A model generated the notes under the pieces. It ran no database searches. It was not told the origin of the DNA and worked only from the letters and a program-made list of their open reading frames with translations. A stretch of DNA of 39,346 nt from Leptolinea sp964404415 (GTDB lineage: Bacteria; Chloroflexota; Anaerolineae; Anaerolineales; Anaerolineaceae), in NCBI GenBank assembly GCA_964404415.1, contig CAYOKC010000014.1, positions 1 through 39,346 of the forward strand. The letters are read 5' to 3'. The position numbers and the translations under genes were made by a program. Below are positions 1-7,720 of this stretch, piece by piece. Position 1 is the stretch's first letter. Each line of letters begins with the position of its first letter.

Positions 1-495
1 CCGGCAATATGCCGCCCGGAATTTTTCTGCCAGAGAGTTCAATCCAAGAGATGTCAATATACCGTTTATTACACTGTATTGGTCAAATTTGTCGGAAGGG
101 ACGGTGAAATAAAAAGTACCTCCCACCGGCAAAATGCGCCGTACTTCTTCCAGAACCGGGTCAAGGTCGGGAATGTGTTCCAATACACTGTTGGAGAATA
201 CGGTGTTGTATGAACTATCAGGTTTGGGGATTTTATTACCAAAGCATTCGATCAGTTCGTTATACCCGCCATATTCTTTGGCGCGTTCCAATTCTCGGGC
301 GTTGGGATCTATACCCGTATCGATCTTCTCATTAAAAAGAATATAGGCGAATATACCTTCACCACAACCCAGATCGAGAATAGGCCGCTCCAATGGCAGT
401 TCTTGATAAATAGAACATTCAAGATACCGTTCAAATGCCAGGGCAAGCGGGGTTTCGCTTACATAACGAAGAAGGATGTCATTCTTGAATTTCAT
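1..495 (-). CDS. Class I SAM-dependent methyltransferase (3' end outside window)
   Basis: Reading leftward from an ATG at 495 gives 165 residues with no stop before the window edge, so the C-terminus is missing. The start overlaps the stop of the upstream aminotransferase as ATGA, typical of translational coupling. SAM-binding motif I is clear (LDLGCGEGIFA, about residues 40-50), followed by GIDPN at the end of the second strand and NSVLEHIPD, the motif-IV region of Methyltransf_11-type enzymes. The substrate cannot be read from sequence. As the last visible gene of a sugar-modification operon, it probably methylates a sugar or polysaccharide intermediate in the cytoplasm. That role is inference; the fold assignment is firm. 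Confidence 0.85.
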   Translation of the reverse strand, partial: MKFKNDILLRYVSETPLALAFERYLECSIYQELPLERPILDLGCGEGIFAYILFNEKIDTGIDPNARELERAKEYGGYNELIECFGNKIPKPDSSYNTVFSNSVLEHIPDLDPVLEEVRRILPVGGTFYFTVPSDKFDQYSVINGILTSLGLNSLAEKFRAAYCR

Positions 496-1601
496 TTTTT
501 CAATCCAATCAGAGAAGAGGATATGTATTCGATCTGGTCATCTTTGAGGGTGGGGAATGTAGGCAGGCTGATGACCTGTTTGCTGACTTCTTCCGAAACG
601 GGAATATCTGTGGCATCCGGATAGATATGCTTCATAAGGCTGGCTGCGTAGAAACCCGGTCTGGTTTCAATGTTCTTCTCGCGCATTTGCTGTAATACCG
701 TGTCTCTTCCCTGCGGGAAGGCAGCTGGATCCAATCTCATGGCAACTGCCCACGAGAGGGCGTCAACCTCTGTTGGGAACACCTGCAAACGTAGATAATC
801 CAGACCGGATAAGAGTTGGATGTATTTTGAGCAAACCCGTTTACGTTCGGATATTATGGTATCCAGTTTTTCCATCTGCGCGACGCCCATGGCTGCCTGC
901 AAGTTGGTAAGCCGGAAGTTCTGCCCCGGTAATTCGTGCCAGTAGAACGTCTTGCGCAGCATACCGTGACTGCGGTGCATCACCATTTTGTTGCGCAACG
1001 CTTCATCATCCGTGGTGACCATTCCGCCTTCACCAGTGGTGATCACCTTGGTCGCCTGGAAGCTGTAGGTTCCAATCAACCCCATCGTTCCAGCGAGTTT
1101 CCCTTTGTACCGCGATGTGAAAGCTTCCGCGGTATCTTCAATAACCGGGATGCCATATTTCTTTCCCAGGGCAAGAATACTATCCATGTCACACACATTG
1201 CCGTAGGTGTGGATAGGTACAATGGCTTTGGTGCGTTTTGTGATGCATTTCTCGATTGATTCGGCGGTCATGCACCAGGTATCGGGGTCAACATCGGCAA
1301 ACACCGGTTGGGCGCCGATATTCAACGCCATATTAGCCGCGGCCATAAACGCAAATCCGGGGACAATGATCTCGTCACCCTGACCGAGGCCTAATCCAAG
1401 ATAGGCCATATGGATTGCCGTGGTGCCGTTGGATGTGGCCAGCGCAAATTTCACCCCGGAAAATTCAGAGAAATTCTTCTCAAATTTTTCAACAAACGGT
1501 CCGCCGGAGATCCAGGTTGATTCCAAAGCCTCGGTGATATATTTTCCTTCATTTCCCCAGAGATCAGGCTTCGCCCAGGGGATCAGCTGCATTTTACTCA
1601 T
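492..1601 (-). CDS. DegT/DnrJ/EryC1/StrS-family sugar aminotransferase
   Basis: A 369-residue PLP enzyme of the family that transaminates keto-sugar nucleotides. The Schiff-base lysine is K185 in SFQATKVITTGEGG. Upstream, IEDTAEA (about 154-160) holds the Asp that pairs with the PLP pyridine nitrogen, and SNGTTAIH (57-64) is the phosphate-binding loop. The motifs VPIHTYG and GTYSFQATKVITTGEGG resemble GDP-perosamine synthases (4-keto to 4-amino), and the neighbouring Nudix hydrolase also resembles a GDP-mannose enzyme. I therefore favour a GDP-hexose substrate, without certainty. The start is supported by AAAGGA just upstream. Second-to-last visible gene of a leftward operon. Confidence 0.93.
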   Translation of the reverse strand: MSKMQLIPWAKPDLWGNEGKYITEALESTWISGGPFVEKFEKNFSEFSGVKFALATSNGTTAIHMAYLGLGLGQGDEIIVPGFAFMAAANMALNIGAQPVFADVDPDTWCMTAESIEKCITKRTKAIVPIHTYGNVCDMDSILALGKKYGIPVIEDTAEAFTSRYKGKLAGTMGLIGTYSFQATKVITTGEGGMVTTDDEALRNKMVMHRSHGMLRKTFYWHELPGQNFRLTNLQAAMGVAQMEKLDTIISERKRVCSKYIQLLSGLDYLRLQVFPTEVDALSWAVAMRLDPAAFPQGRDTVLQQMREKNIETRPGFYAASLMKHIYPDATDIPVSEEVSKQVISLPTFPTLKDDQIEYISSSLIGLKK

Positions 1602-1621
1602 AAAATCCTTTCAGAAAACCA

Positions 1622-2257
1622 CTATTGTAATGGTATTTCTTTTTGGTAATCCTGAAGAATTAGGTCATTATGCCTGTGTGTACCTACCGGGGTGAAGCCG
1701 ACATGCTGATAAAACGCGTTGGAATTCGGATCTTCGCTGTTTGTGGACACGAAATAAAAACCTTTTTCGCCCCAATCCAATAATCCATTTTCAAGAGCAT
1801 GCACCAGCGCCCGTCCAACCCCTTTTCCTTTCCCGTCCGCAGAAATTGCTATGGATAAGAGTTCAGGGTGATGCGGCTGCTTTTCATCAGTCCCCTGATT
1901 CTCTTCCTGATGATCTTGAAACGGGTACGTAATAATAACAGAAATCTTTTTCAACACATCTCTTTTAAAAATAGAGCGGATCACACTCCATGACAATGGT
2001 AACCATGCTCTTTTTAAAATCTGACGATAACATTCACGGATATCAGCCGTTCCGGTTACAAAACCAATGGCTGCACCATTCTCTTCAGCGATCCAAACCC
2101 CGCTTGATGGTACCTGTGACATATAGTAATAAAGTTGTGCCAGAAAATCTTCCCCTAATAATGGAAGAAATCCAAAATGAATTTCTTGCGTGTGGATCCG
2201 GGCAATTTCTTTAAAATATTGAGATGATAAGTTCCCATCAAGTTTTATGATTTTCAT
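1622..2257 (-). CDS. GNAT-family N-acetyltransferase
   Basis: 211 residues. The acetyl-CoA pyrophosphate loop (motif A) is visible as LSIAISADGKGKGVGRAL, followed by the motif-B region SNAFYQHVGF near the C-terminus. The N-terminal half holds a longer-than-usual segment between strands, with a charged loop (about residues 112-128). It sits between a Nudix gene (7-bp gap) and an aminotransferase (20-bp gap), so it may acetylate the amino sugar made by the aminotransferase. That link rests only on position. The precise acceptor is unknown. Confidence 0.85.
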   Translation of the reverse strand: MKIIKLDGNLSSQYFKEIARIHTQEIHFGFLPLLGEDFLAQLYYYMSQVPSSGVWIAEENGAAIGFVTGTADIRECYRQILKRAWLPLSWSVIRSIFKRDVLKKISVIITYPFQDHQEENQGTDEKQPHHPELLSIAISADGKGKGVGRALVHALENGLLDWGEKGFYFVSTNSEDPNSNAFYQHVGFTPVGTHRHNDLILQDYQKEIPLQ

Positions 2258-2264
2258 AGCCGAC

Positions 2265-2711
2265 TTACATATTCCCTCGGGTAATGTGAGATCTTACAAA
2301 ATCATGCAACACTTCTGTCAACCAGGATTCAGGATCACGCCATTCCGCGGAAGCGCTCTGGCTGTCAACGGTGACAGTTGTTTCATCTCCTACATAAATC
2401 TGGAAAAGGGTGGTTATTCCGTGACTGATTTCACCTTCATCGGGTAATGGCAGAATGAGATCATATGTGCCAAACTCCTGAATCGAAACCGGTTTCAGGC
2501 CGCATTCTTCCTCCAATTTCCGGTATGCCGCCTGTTCACGAGTTTCATTAAAGAAAACACGCCCTCCTGGAAACCACCAGTGATCTTTCATGGGTTCGTT
2601 CTTCCGTTTGACCAGAAGAACCCTGCCCGTGGAATCTGTCACATGAAGATCGACGCAGGGAATGGGCATAACCCTGAGAATCCGTTCGTAAAGATCTTTC
2701 TCGATGATCAT
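2265..2711 (-). CDS. Nudix hydrolase, GDP-mannose mannosyl hydrolase-like
   Basis: 148 residues. The Nudix box runs from the PGGR motif and keeps the key elements G-x5-E-x7-R and EEECGL, but the usual Glu after the Arg is Lys (RKLEEECGL). Altered Nudix boxes are known in GDP-mannose mannosyl hydrolase (Gmm/NudD), which also shares the W-(W/F)-x-PGGRV context seen here (HWWFPGGRVFFNET). Such enzymes release a sugar from GDP-sugars instead of cleaving a pyrophosphate. The neighbouring aminotransferase and C-methyltransferase fit a GDP-hexose pathway. The start ATG is six bases after the stop of the C-methyltransferase gene. The family is sure; the substrate is a reasoned guess. Confidence 0.87.
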   Translation of the reverse strand: MIIEKDLYERILRVMPIPCVDLHVTDSTGRVLLVKRKNEPMKDHWWFPGGRVFFNETREQAAYRKLEEECGLKPVSIQEFGTYDLILPLPDEGEISHGITTLFQIYVGDETTVTVDSQSASAEWRDPESWLTEVLHDFVRSHITRGNM

Positions 2712-2717
2712 CGGAAC

Positions 2718-3980
2718 TCAGGAATAAATTGTTGAGACCTCAATCCGGGGAAGCGGGAAAACAAGTTTTCCGCCGTTTTCCAGAAATGCTTTTTCGCGTT
2801 CAATGATCCCTTTACGGAAGTGCCAGGGAAGCACAAAGAAGAAATCCGGTTTCATTTCGCGGGCTTCTTTTTCAGAGATGATCGGGATCAATGTTCCCGG
2901 GGTGAAGCACCCGAATTTATCTTGATTAACCTCGGCGATATAGGGGAGTTCAGCTTTGCTGATCCCGCAGTACTGAAGGAGCACATTGCCTTTGGTGGAT
3001 GCTCCATACCCGAGGACTTTTTGACCTTTGCGGTTTGTGGTGGCGAAGAATTCTTCCAGGTCCGTTTTATGGGCACTTACCCGTTGTGTGAATTCCTGAT
3101 AGGGTCTATCTGTACTAAGACCCATATCCGCTTCTTCCGTAAAGAGCATCTTCATCTCCAACTGGGCTTCCGGGTAACGAGATTCTTTCTTGGCGAGGGA
3201 AATGCAGAAACTACCACCATTCGTATCATTCAAAGTGACGGAAATGATCTTGAACCCTACGCGGTCTGCCATCCATTTGATCTGTTTCAACCCGTAATAT
3301 TCCAGGTGTTCGTGGCAGATCGTGTCATATGCCGTCACATTGAGCATGGTCGGCATATAGCTCTGTTCCAGAACCCAGATTCCTTCGTCATCCAGTACGT
3401 CATAGACCTCGGAAACAAATTGCATGGGGGCTTCCAGGTCATAGAACATGGAAATGGAGGTGACTACCTTCATTTTCTTTGATCCAAAATTCTTCCGGAT
3501 TTCCGCCGCGGAAAAGAAGGTGGGGATCAAGGTGATCCGTTTTTGATAATATTCCTTGAATTTTGTTCCTGTCGGGTCAATACCGATCAGGTTCAATCCT
3601 TTATCTTCCGGGTAGAAAGAAAGCAGTGATCCATCGTTGCTGCCGATATCCAGAATATTGTCATCTTTTTGCAGGTCAACGATCGACTCAATGTTGCGAA
3701 CGATTTCCCGCAAATGAGCCATCATGGATTGGTTCAGCCCGGAACGATAGCCATAATCTTTGCCATACATCTCGTCCAGGTTGAAGGAGTGGCGCAATTG
3801 AAGCAATCCGCAGGCCGAGTGATTTTTCTCATCATTGCAGCGAACAAGTTCCAGTGGTCCCGCGGAAATATTCTGATCAATTGATCGGGGAAAGATTCCC
3901 GTAAGCGACTGAACTCCAAGGTTAATTACGGGTTTGAGATCTTCTCCGCCGCAAATTCTGCAACGCTCAATAGCTTTCAT
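2718..3980 (-). CDS. Sugar C-methyltransferase (TylCIII/NovU/TcaB9 family)
   Basis: 420 residues with the three-part family layout. The N-terminal zinc-binding module carries CRIC (C7, C10) and two later cysteines (C48, C57). The middle SAM domain has ILDIGSNDGSLL (109-120) and GIDPTG. The C-terminal domain holds GYGASTKGNVLL (324-335). The active-site signature HEH (223-225) is present, but the residue before it, normally Tyr in family members I know, is Cys here (ICHEHLEYYG). These enzymes add a branching methyl group to a keto-sugar nucleotide, giving branched deoxysugars of antibiotics or surface glycans. First gene of the leftward operon; its upstream region is 3981-4349. Confidence 0.9.
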   Translation of the reverse strand: MKAIERCRICGGEDLKPVINLGVQSLTGIFPRSIDQNISAGPLELVRCNDEKNHSACGLLQLRHSFNLDEMYGKDYGYRSGLNQSMMAHLREIVRNIESIVDLQKDDNILDIGSNDGSLLSFYPEDKGLNLIGIDPTGTKFKEYYQKRITLIPTFFSAAEIRKNFGSKKMKVVTSISMFYDLEAPMQFVSEVYDVLDDEGIWVLEQSYMPTMLNVTAYDTICHEHLEYYGLKQIKWMADRVGFKIISVTLNDTNGGSFCISLAKKESRYPEAQLEMKMLFTEEADMGLSTDRPYQEFTQRVSAHKTDLEEFFATTNRKGQKVLGYGASTKGNVLLQYCGISKAELPYIAEVNQDKFGCFTPGTLIPIISEKEAREMKPDFFFVLPWHFRKGIIEREKAFLENGGKLVFPLPRIEVSTIYS

Positions 3981-4349
3981 GTATCAGCCTCAGTAAGTAT
4001 TGGTTTTGTTAATTGTGAAAACCGGTGACTCTAGAATCGAATGCCGAATCTATTCTTGATTTTTCGCTATGGTGAAATCCAACGCGTAGATTTCCCGAAT
4101 TAACTCAATAATTATAATGGAAATAGGGGCAAAAACCCGCTGATATTTACCGATTCAGTTCCCAATACTACATAAATCCTTGTTACAAATATTGGATTTT
4201 TCAGGTTTAAATACCTCTCTTTTGGTGAAATTGCCGTATGTTGTTTTCTGTGCCATAATTTGTTAACTTTCCACCAAGTTTTTCTATGGGGTGATTTATA
4301 GAAATACCGGTTAAAATGCAATACCAACGTCTTACTTATAGAGGTATGA
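3981..4349. other. Intergenic region between divergent operons
   Basis: About 370 bp of AT-rich sequence with no credible gene. An antisense reading frame running into the pentapeptide gene is its shadow. The region must hold the promoters of the sugar operon (leftward) and of the first pentapeptide gene (rightward). Only the rightward one has a recognisable match, listed separately. Confidence 0.6.
4231..4259 (+). promoter_or_regulatory. Candidate promoter of first pentapeptide gene
   Basis: TTGCCG at 4231-4236 and CATAAT at 4254-4259 are separated by 17 bp, a reasonable match to a vegetative sigma-factor promoter, about 90 bp before the start codon. This is a pattern match only. Confidence 0.35.
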
Positions 4350-5087
4350 ATGGAATTTACCCGAGAACAAATCCTTGACCTCATCAACAAACCCGGGCCG
4401 GTACAGCTAGCGGGGAAAGATCTGGAAAACGCAGATTTGCAGGGGATAAATTTAAAAGGCGCTGTAATGCATGATGCCCGGATGGCAGGCGCCAACCTGA
4501 GTAAGACAATCCTGAGTGACGCAGACCTCAGGAATGCCAATGTGATGATGGCCAACCTTAAAGGTGCCATTTTGCAGAATGCAAACATGGTAGAAATAAT
4601 GCTGATGGGGACATCCCTGAAAGACGCTTTCATGTGGAACGCGAAACTTCAGGGCGCGAATCTGGATAACGCGGATTTTGAAAATGCCAACGCGGATAAT
4701 TGTGATTTCCAGATCGCTAAAATGCGCTCATGCAATATGATCAACACCAGCCTGAAGAATGCCAACCTTTGGGGTGCTATTCTTCAATCTTCCTATATGG
4801 AACGGTGTGATTTGTCAGGGGCTAATCTTCAAGCGGCTAATTTACGCAGTTGTTTCCTGATCTCATCAACACTGGTCAAAGCCGATCTGAAAGGCGCGCG
4901 GTTGGTCAGCGCGAACCTTGAAGGGGCTGATCTAACTGACGCGAATTTAAAAGGCGCGTATCTCGACGGCGCCAATCTAAAGGATGCCAAATTAGCTGGA
5001 GCCAACCTCGACGGTGTTGAATTCGCGGGAGCGATCATGCCGGACGGTTTGGAATTTGACCCTCAAAATCCCAGAAGGGGACTATAA
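4350..5087 (+). CDS. Pentapeptide-repeat protein
   Basis: 245 residues made almost wholly of tandem A(D/N)LXX pentapeptides, for example ADLQG, ANLSK, ADLRN, ANLKG, running from about residue 25 to 235. Such sequences fold as a right-handed quadrilateral beta-helix. Before the helix is a short lead (LINKPGPVQLAGKD). After it is a non-repeat tail, IMPDGLEFDPQNPRRGL, shared with the next gene. There is no signal peptide or membrane segment, so it is probably cytoplasmic. The start at 4350 has GAGG at 4341-4344. Some family members protect DNA gyrase, but nothing here shows that role. Function unknown. Confidence 0.9.
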   Translation: MEFTREQILDLINKPGPVQLAGKDLENADLQGINLKGAVMHDARMAGANLSKTILSDADLRNANVMMANLKGAILQNANMVEIMLMGTSLKDAFMWNAKLQGANLDNADFENANADNCDFQIAKMRSCNMINTSLKNANLWGAILQSSYMERCDLSGANLQAANLRSCFLISSTLVKADLKGARLVSANLEGADLTDANLKGAYLDGANLKDAKLAGANLDGVEFAGAIMPDGLEFDPQNPRRGL

Positions 5088-5259
5088 CTATCATAACTGA
5101 CGGTTAGTGCGCAGATGAGGATGGACATCATCCGGGATTTATGCAATCCGGCCATTACTGACGCAGCAATGACGGGTTAGAATTTTTCAATATACCCTGT
5201 AGTTTTGTATTCTTTTATTCGTTTAATTACAGCGCATTCAGGATAAGGATCCCAAAAAC

Positions 5260-5964
5260 ATGGCTTCTGATCTTATGAACAAATCAGGTCCAATTCAGGC
5301 AAGGGGGAGTAACCTGTCAGGCTCTAATTTTAAAGGCCGTGACCTGACAAAATCTATGCTCGTGGATTGTGACTTAAGCTTTGCCATTTTCCGTGATGCT
5401 GTTCTTTCAAAAGCTGATTTGACGAACTCAACATTTAATGACGCCATCTTTCAGGACGCAACCCTAATAGAAACCTGCCTGAAAAACACTCACCTGATCG
5501 GCGCGTATATGTGGCGTGTAAATTTACAGGGCAGCAATCTGGAGAACGCCAATTTTGAGCGGGCATACATGGAGAATTCCAATCTGCAATCCGCAAATTT
5601 TAAGGGCGGTATTCTTCGTGACGCCAAATTGAAAGACTCAAAACTGACCAATGCTGTACTTCAGGGTGCCAACCTTGACAGCGCGGACCTGACAAACTGC
5701 GTGCTGCAAACCGTCAACCTGCGGGATGCCAGTTTAAAGAAAGCGGTGTTGACCAATGTTGACCTTAAAGGCGCGAAATTGAACGACGCGGATTTTTACC
5801 AGGCCAACCTTGAAGGCGCCAGCTTAAAGAATGCCCACCTGGAACGGGCCAATCTTGCTAAGGCTAATTTGCGAAATGCAGATTTATCCGGCGCGAACCT
5901 CAATGAAGCCATCATGCCGGATGGGCTTGAATTTGACCCGCACAATCCACTGCGCGGTTTATAA
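5260..5964 (+). CDS. Pentapeptide-repeat protein (paralogue of preceding gene)
   Basis: 234 residues with the same plan as the upstream gene: a short lead (LMNKSGPIQARGSN), tandem A(D/N)LXX pentapeptides through most of the chain, and the tail IMPDGLEFDPHNPLRGL. Lead, tail and repeat register correspond, so the pair arose by duplication. The 172-bp gap between them may carry a separate promoter. No transmembrane or secretion signal is seen. Function unknown. Its stop lies just before a hairpin shared with the convergent lipoprotein gene. Confidence 0.9.
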   Translation: MASDLMNKSGPIQARGSNLSGSNFKGRDLTKSMLVDCDLSFAIFRDAVLSKADLTNSTFNDAIFQDATLIETCLKNTHLIGAYMWRVNLQGSNLENANFERAYMENSNLQSANFKGGILRDAKLKDSKLTNAVLQGANLDSADLTNCVLQTVNLRDASLKKAVLTNVDLKGAKLNDADFYQANLEGASLKNAHLERANLAKANLRNADLSGANLNEAIMPDGLEFDPHNPLRGL

Positions 5965-5992
5965 AAAATCAGCCCTCAGGGAAGAGGGCTGA
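5963..5992 (-). terminator. Rho-independent terminator of the ABC export operon
   Basis: TCAGCCCTC (5969-5977) pairs with GAGGGCTGA (5984-5992) across a six-base loop. Read on the minus strand, the stem is followed by six T (5963-5968). The last codons and the stop of the lipoprotein gene (stop at 5976-5978) lie inside the stem and loop. Confidence 0.8.
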
Positions 5993-6491
5993 AAACATAT
6001 CCTTTATACACCACCTGACCGGTTTCTTTTTCAATGACCTTGAACATCAGGTTCTTGTCGACTTCCGGGATGCGGCCGGTGCAATACAAACGTTCCGGGT
6101 GGTTGTATTCCGCCAGTGGACGGCATGTGAAGGGTTTGGGGGGATCCCCGACTACGGCGTTGTAGTCGCCCACTATTTTCACATCTAGTTCAATATTGAA
6201 AAAGAACTCCCAACCGGGGCCTGTGCCGGATGAATACAACCTGGCCTGCGAGAAATCATCCGGCGGAGGGGGCAGGGTTGCTGTTGATGTGACGGTTGGT
6301 GTCAGTGTTTGTGTCACTGTGGCTGTCGGGGTGGCCGATGGCGTGCGTGTCCGCCGGGGAGGACGCGGAGTAGACGTGACGGTGGCTGTGGATGTGGGTT
6401 TAGAAAAATTGAAATTGGCACAACCGGATAATTCAATTATTCCCAGAACCAACAATAAAACCAGGATGGTCTGATGGATTTGCCTTTTCAT
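5976..6491 (-). CDS. Small lipoprotein with Thr/Pro-rich linker
   Basis: 171 residues. The N-terminus is a lipoprotein signal with lipobox LSGC (Cys at about residue 24). A Thr/Pro/Ser-rich low-complexity stretch (about 30-77) follows, then a roughly 90-residue globular domain containing two Cys (FTCRPL, LYCTGR) that could form a disulphide. This signal, TP-linker and small-domain layout is common among surface proteins of Anaerolineae. I recognise no enzyme motif. It starts 2 bp after the adaptor stop and is the last gene of the operon, so it may be an accessory part of the exporter. Its coding end overlaps the terminator hairpin. Confidence 0.8.
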   Translation of the reverse strand: MKRQIHQTILVLLLVLGIIELSGCANFNFSKPTSTATVTSTPRPPRRTRTPSATPTATVTQTLTPTVTSTATLPPPPDDFSQARLYSSGTGPGWEFFFNIELDVKIVGDYNAVVGDPPKPFTCRPLAEYNHPERLYCTGRIPEVDKNLMFKVIEKETGQVVYKGYVFSPLP

Positions 6492-6493
6492 AA

Positions 6494-7720
6494 TTACGGT
6501 GTCTCCTGAGTCGTATCGGTATCAGGGAACGTGACCCTGGCCGTCATATTCCATAATACACGTGGATCTGTTCCCTGTAAATCTACTATGACTGTATACG
6601 TATTATCACCCCTTACGGTTACACCGTATCCTTTGACGCGGATAACAGTGCCTTCCAGTTTCAGGTCAGGGATGGCATCAAATGTGACCGTCACATTCTG
6701 GCCGGCTGCCACACCGATGATATCAACCTCTTTGAGGTCGGTTGTTTCAACCTGCCAGGCGGATGTGTCACCCAGCATGATCTGCCCGGATGAAGCCAGT
6801 TCGCCCACCTCCAGGCTGTTGACGATGATGGTGCCGTCAAACGGCGCGGTAAGCCGCAGGTCACTCAAAGCGGAGCGGGCAGCTTGAGCCTGGGCTTTCG
6901 CGTTATTCAGGTTGGCTTCAGCCAGAGTCAAATCTTTGGGATCGGGACCGGTTTTACGTCTCTCAAAGGTTCGTTTCGAGTCTTCAAGAGCGGCCTGCGC
7001 TTTGGATACCCGGGCATCTGCCTCCGCTATATCCTGCGCGGCAGGAGGGCCTTCCGCGTATTCCAGGTTCCGTTTGACCTGGTCGCGCGCCAGGCGTGCC
7101 TGTGAGAGGTACATCAACGCGCGGGCGCGGTCCGCGTCATCTTCAGGCCTGTCTTGCACAAAGCTGAATGTTTCTTCAGCATCTTCCACCGCCTTTTCAG
7201 CGATGATCAATTGAGATTGAATACTCTCCAGCATATACTGGTTGACGCGTTTGTAATTCAGGTCTTCCCGTTTTTCGTTCGCGTCCTTTAATTCCTGTTC
7301 CGCGAGAGCCACGGTCATTTCGGCATCCGCCGCGGCAATTTTGGCTTTCTCGTTCAGGTCGTCCAATGCTTTTTGCGCGGAGACCACCTGCAGGTCAGCC
7401 GCGGCAACGACGGCGCCGGCTTTTTCAGATCCTTCCAGCGTGGCAATAGGGTCACCTTTTTTCACGGAAGAACCTTCAGGTGCCTGAATGGATTCCACTT
7501 TTCCGGCGGCGGCAAAACTGAGAATGGAACTACGGATTGGAACGACCTTCGCTTCAGCCGAAGCGCCTGCGCTGGTTTTCACAGGAACTTCAGGGGTTGG
7601 AGTGGTGTTGCTGAAGCCCGCGCAACCGGATAATCCGGGGAGCATTGAGATGAGTAGCAAAGCCGAGATGGCTTTAATTATTCTCGCGTATCGGAATGGA
7701 AAACCGGTAGTATTTTTCAT
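6494..7720 (-). CDS. HlyD/MacA-type export adaptor, lipoprotein
   Basis: 408 residues. Lipobox LSGC (Cys at about 33) anchors it outside the membrane. It has a biotinyl-lipoyl-like half motif (GKVESIQAPEGSSVKKGDPIATLEG), a long Ala/Glu/Lys-rich coiled-coil hairpin (about 115-290), the returning lipoyl half (LTAPFDGTIIVNSLEVGE) and beta-barrel domains (VTVTFDAIPDLKLEGTVIRV). These proteins couple an ABC permease to substrate export. Its ATG overlaps the stop of the preceding adaptor (ATGA), and it is a diverged paralogue of that adaptor. Apart from the lipobox it has no Cys, unlike the three adaptors at 16-21 kb. Confidence 0.9.
   Translation of the reverse strand: MKNTTGFPFRYARIIKAISALLLISMLPGLSGCAGFSNTTPTPEVPVKTSAGASAEAKVVPIRSSILSFAAAGKVESIQAPEGSSVKKGDPIATLEGSEKAGAVVAAADLQVVSAQKALDDLNEKAKIAAADAEMTVALAEQELKDANEKREDLNYKRVNQYMLESIQSQLIIAEKAVEDAEETFSFVQDRPEDDADRARALMYLSQARLARDQVKRNLEYAEGPPAAQDIAEADARVSKAQAALEDSKRTFERRKTGPDPKDLTLAEANLNNAKAQAQAARSALSDLRLTAPFDGTIIVNSLEVGELASSGQIMLGDTSAWQVETTDLKEVDIIGVAAGQNVTVTFDAIPDLKLEGTVIRVKGYGVTVRGDNTYTVIVDLQGTDPRVLWNMTARVTFPDTDTTQETP

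Noticed and set aside
2820..3482. 220-codon open frame on the plus strand
   Set aside because: Lies wholly antisense to the conserved C-methyltransferase; low-complexity composition and no recognisable domain.
4112..4633. 173-codon minus-strand frame over the pentapeptide gene start
   Set aside because: Mirror of the pentapeptide repeats (repeated Ala/Arg/Leu pattern); no RBS.
4350..5964. Possible tandem DNA repeat or CRISPR-like array
   Set aside because: The periodicity is the 15-base codon period of pentapeptide repeats, not identical repeats with unique spacers. No CRISPR array or cas gene is seen in the window.
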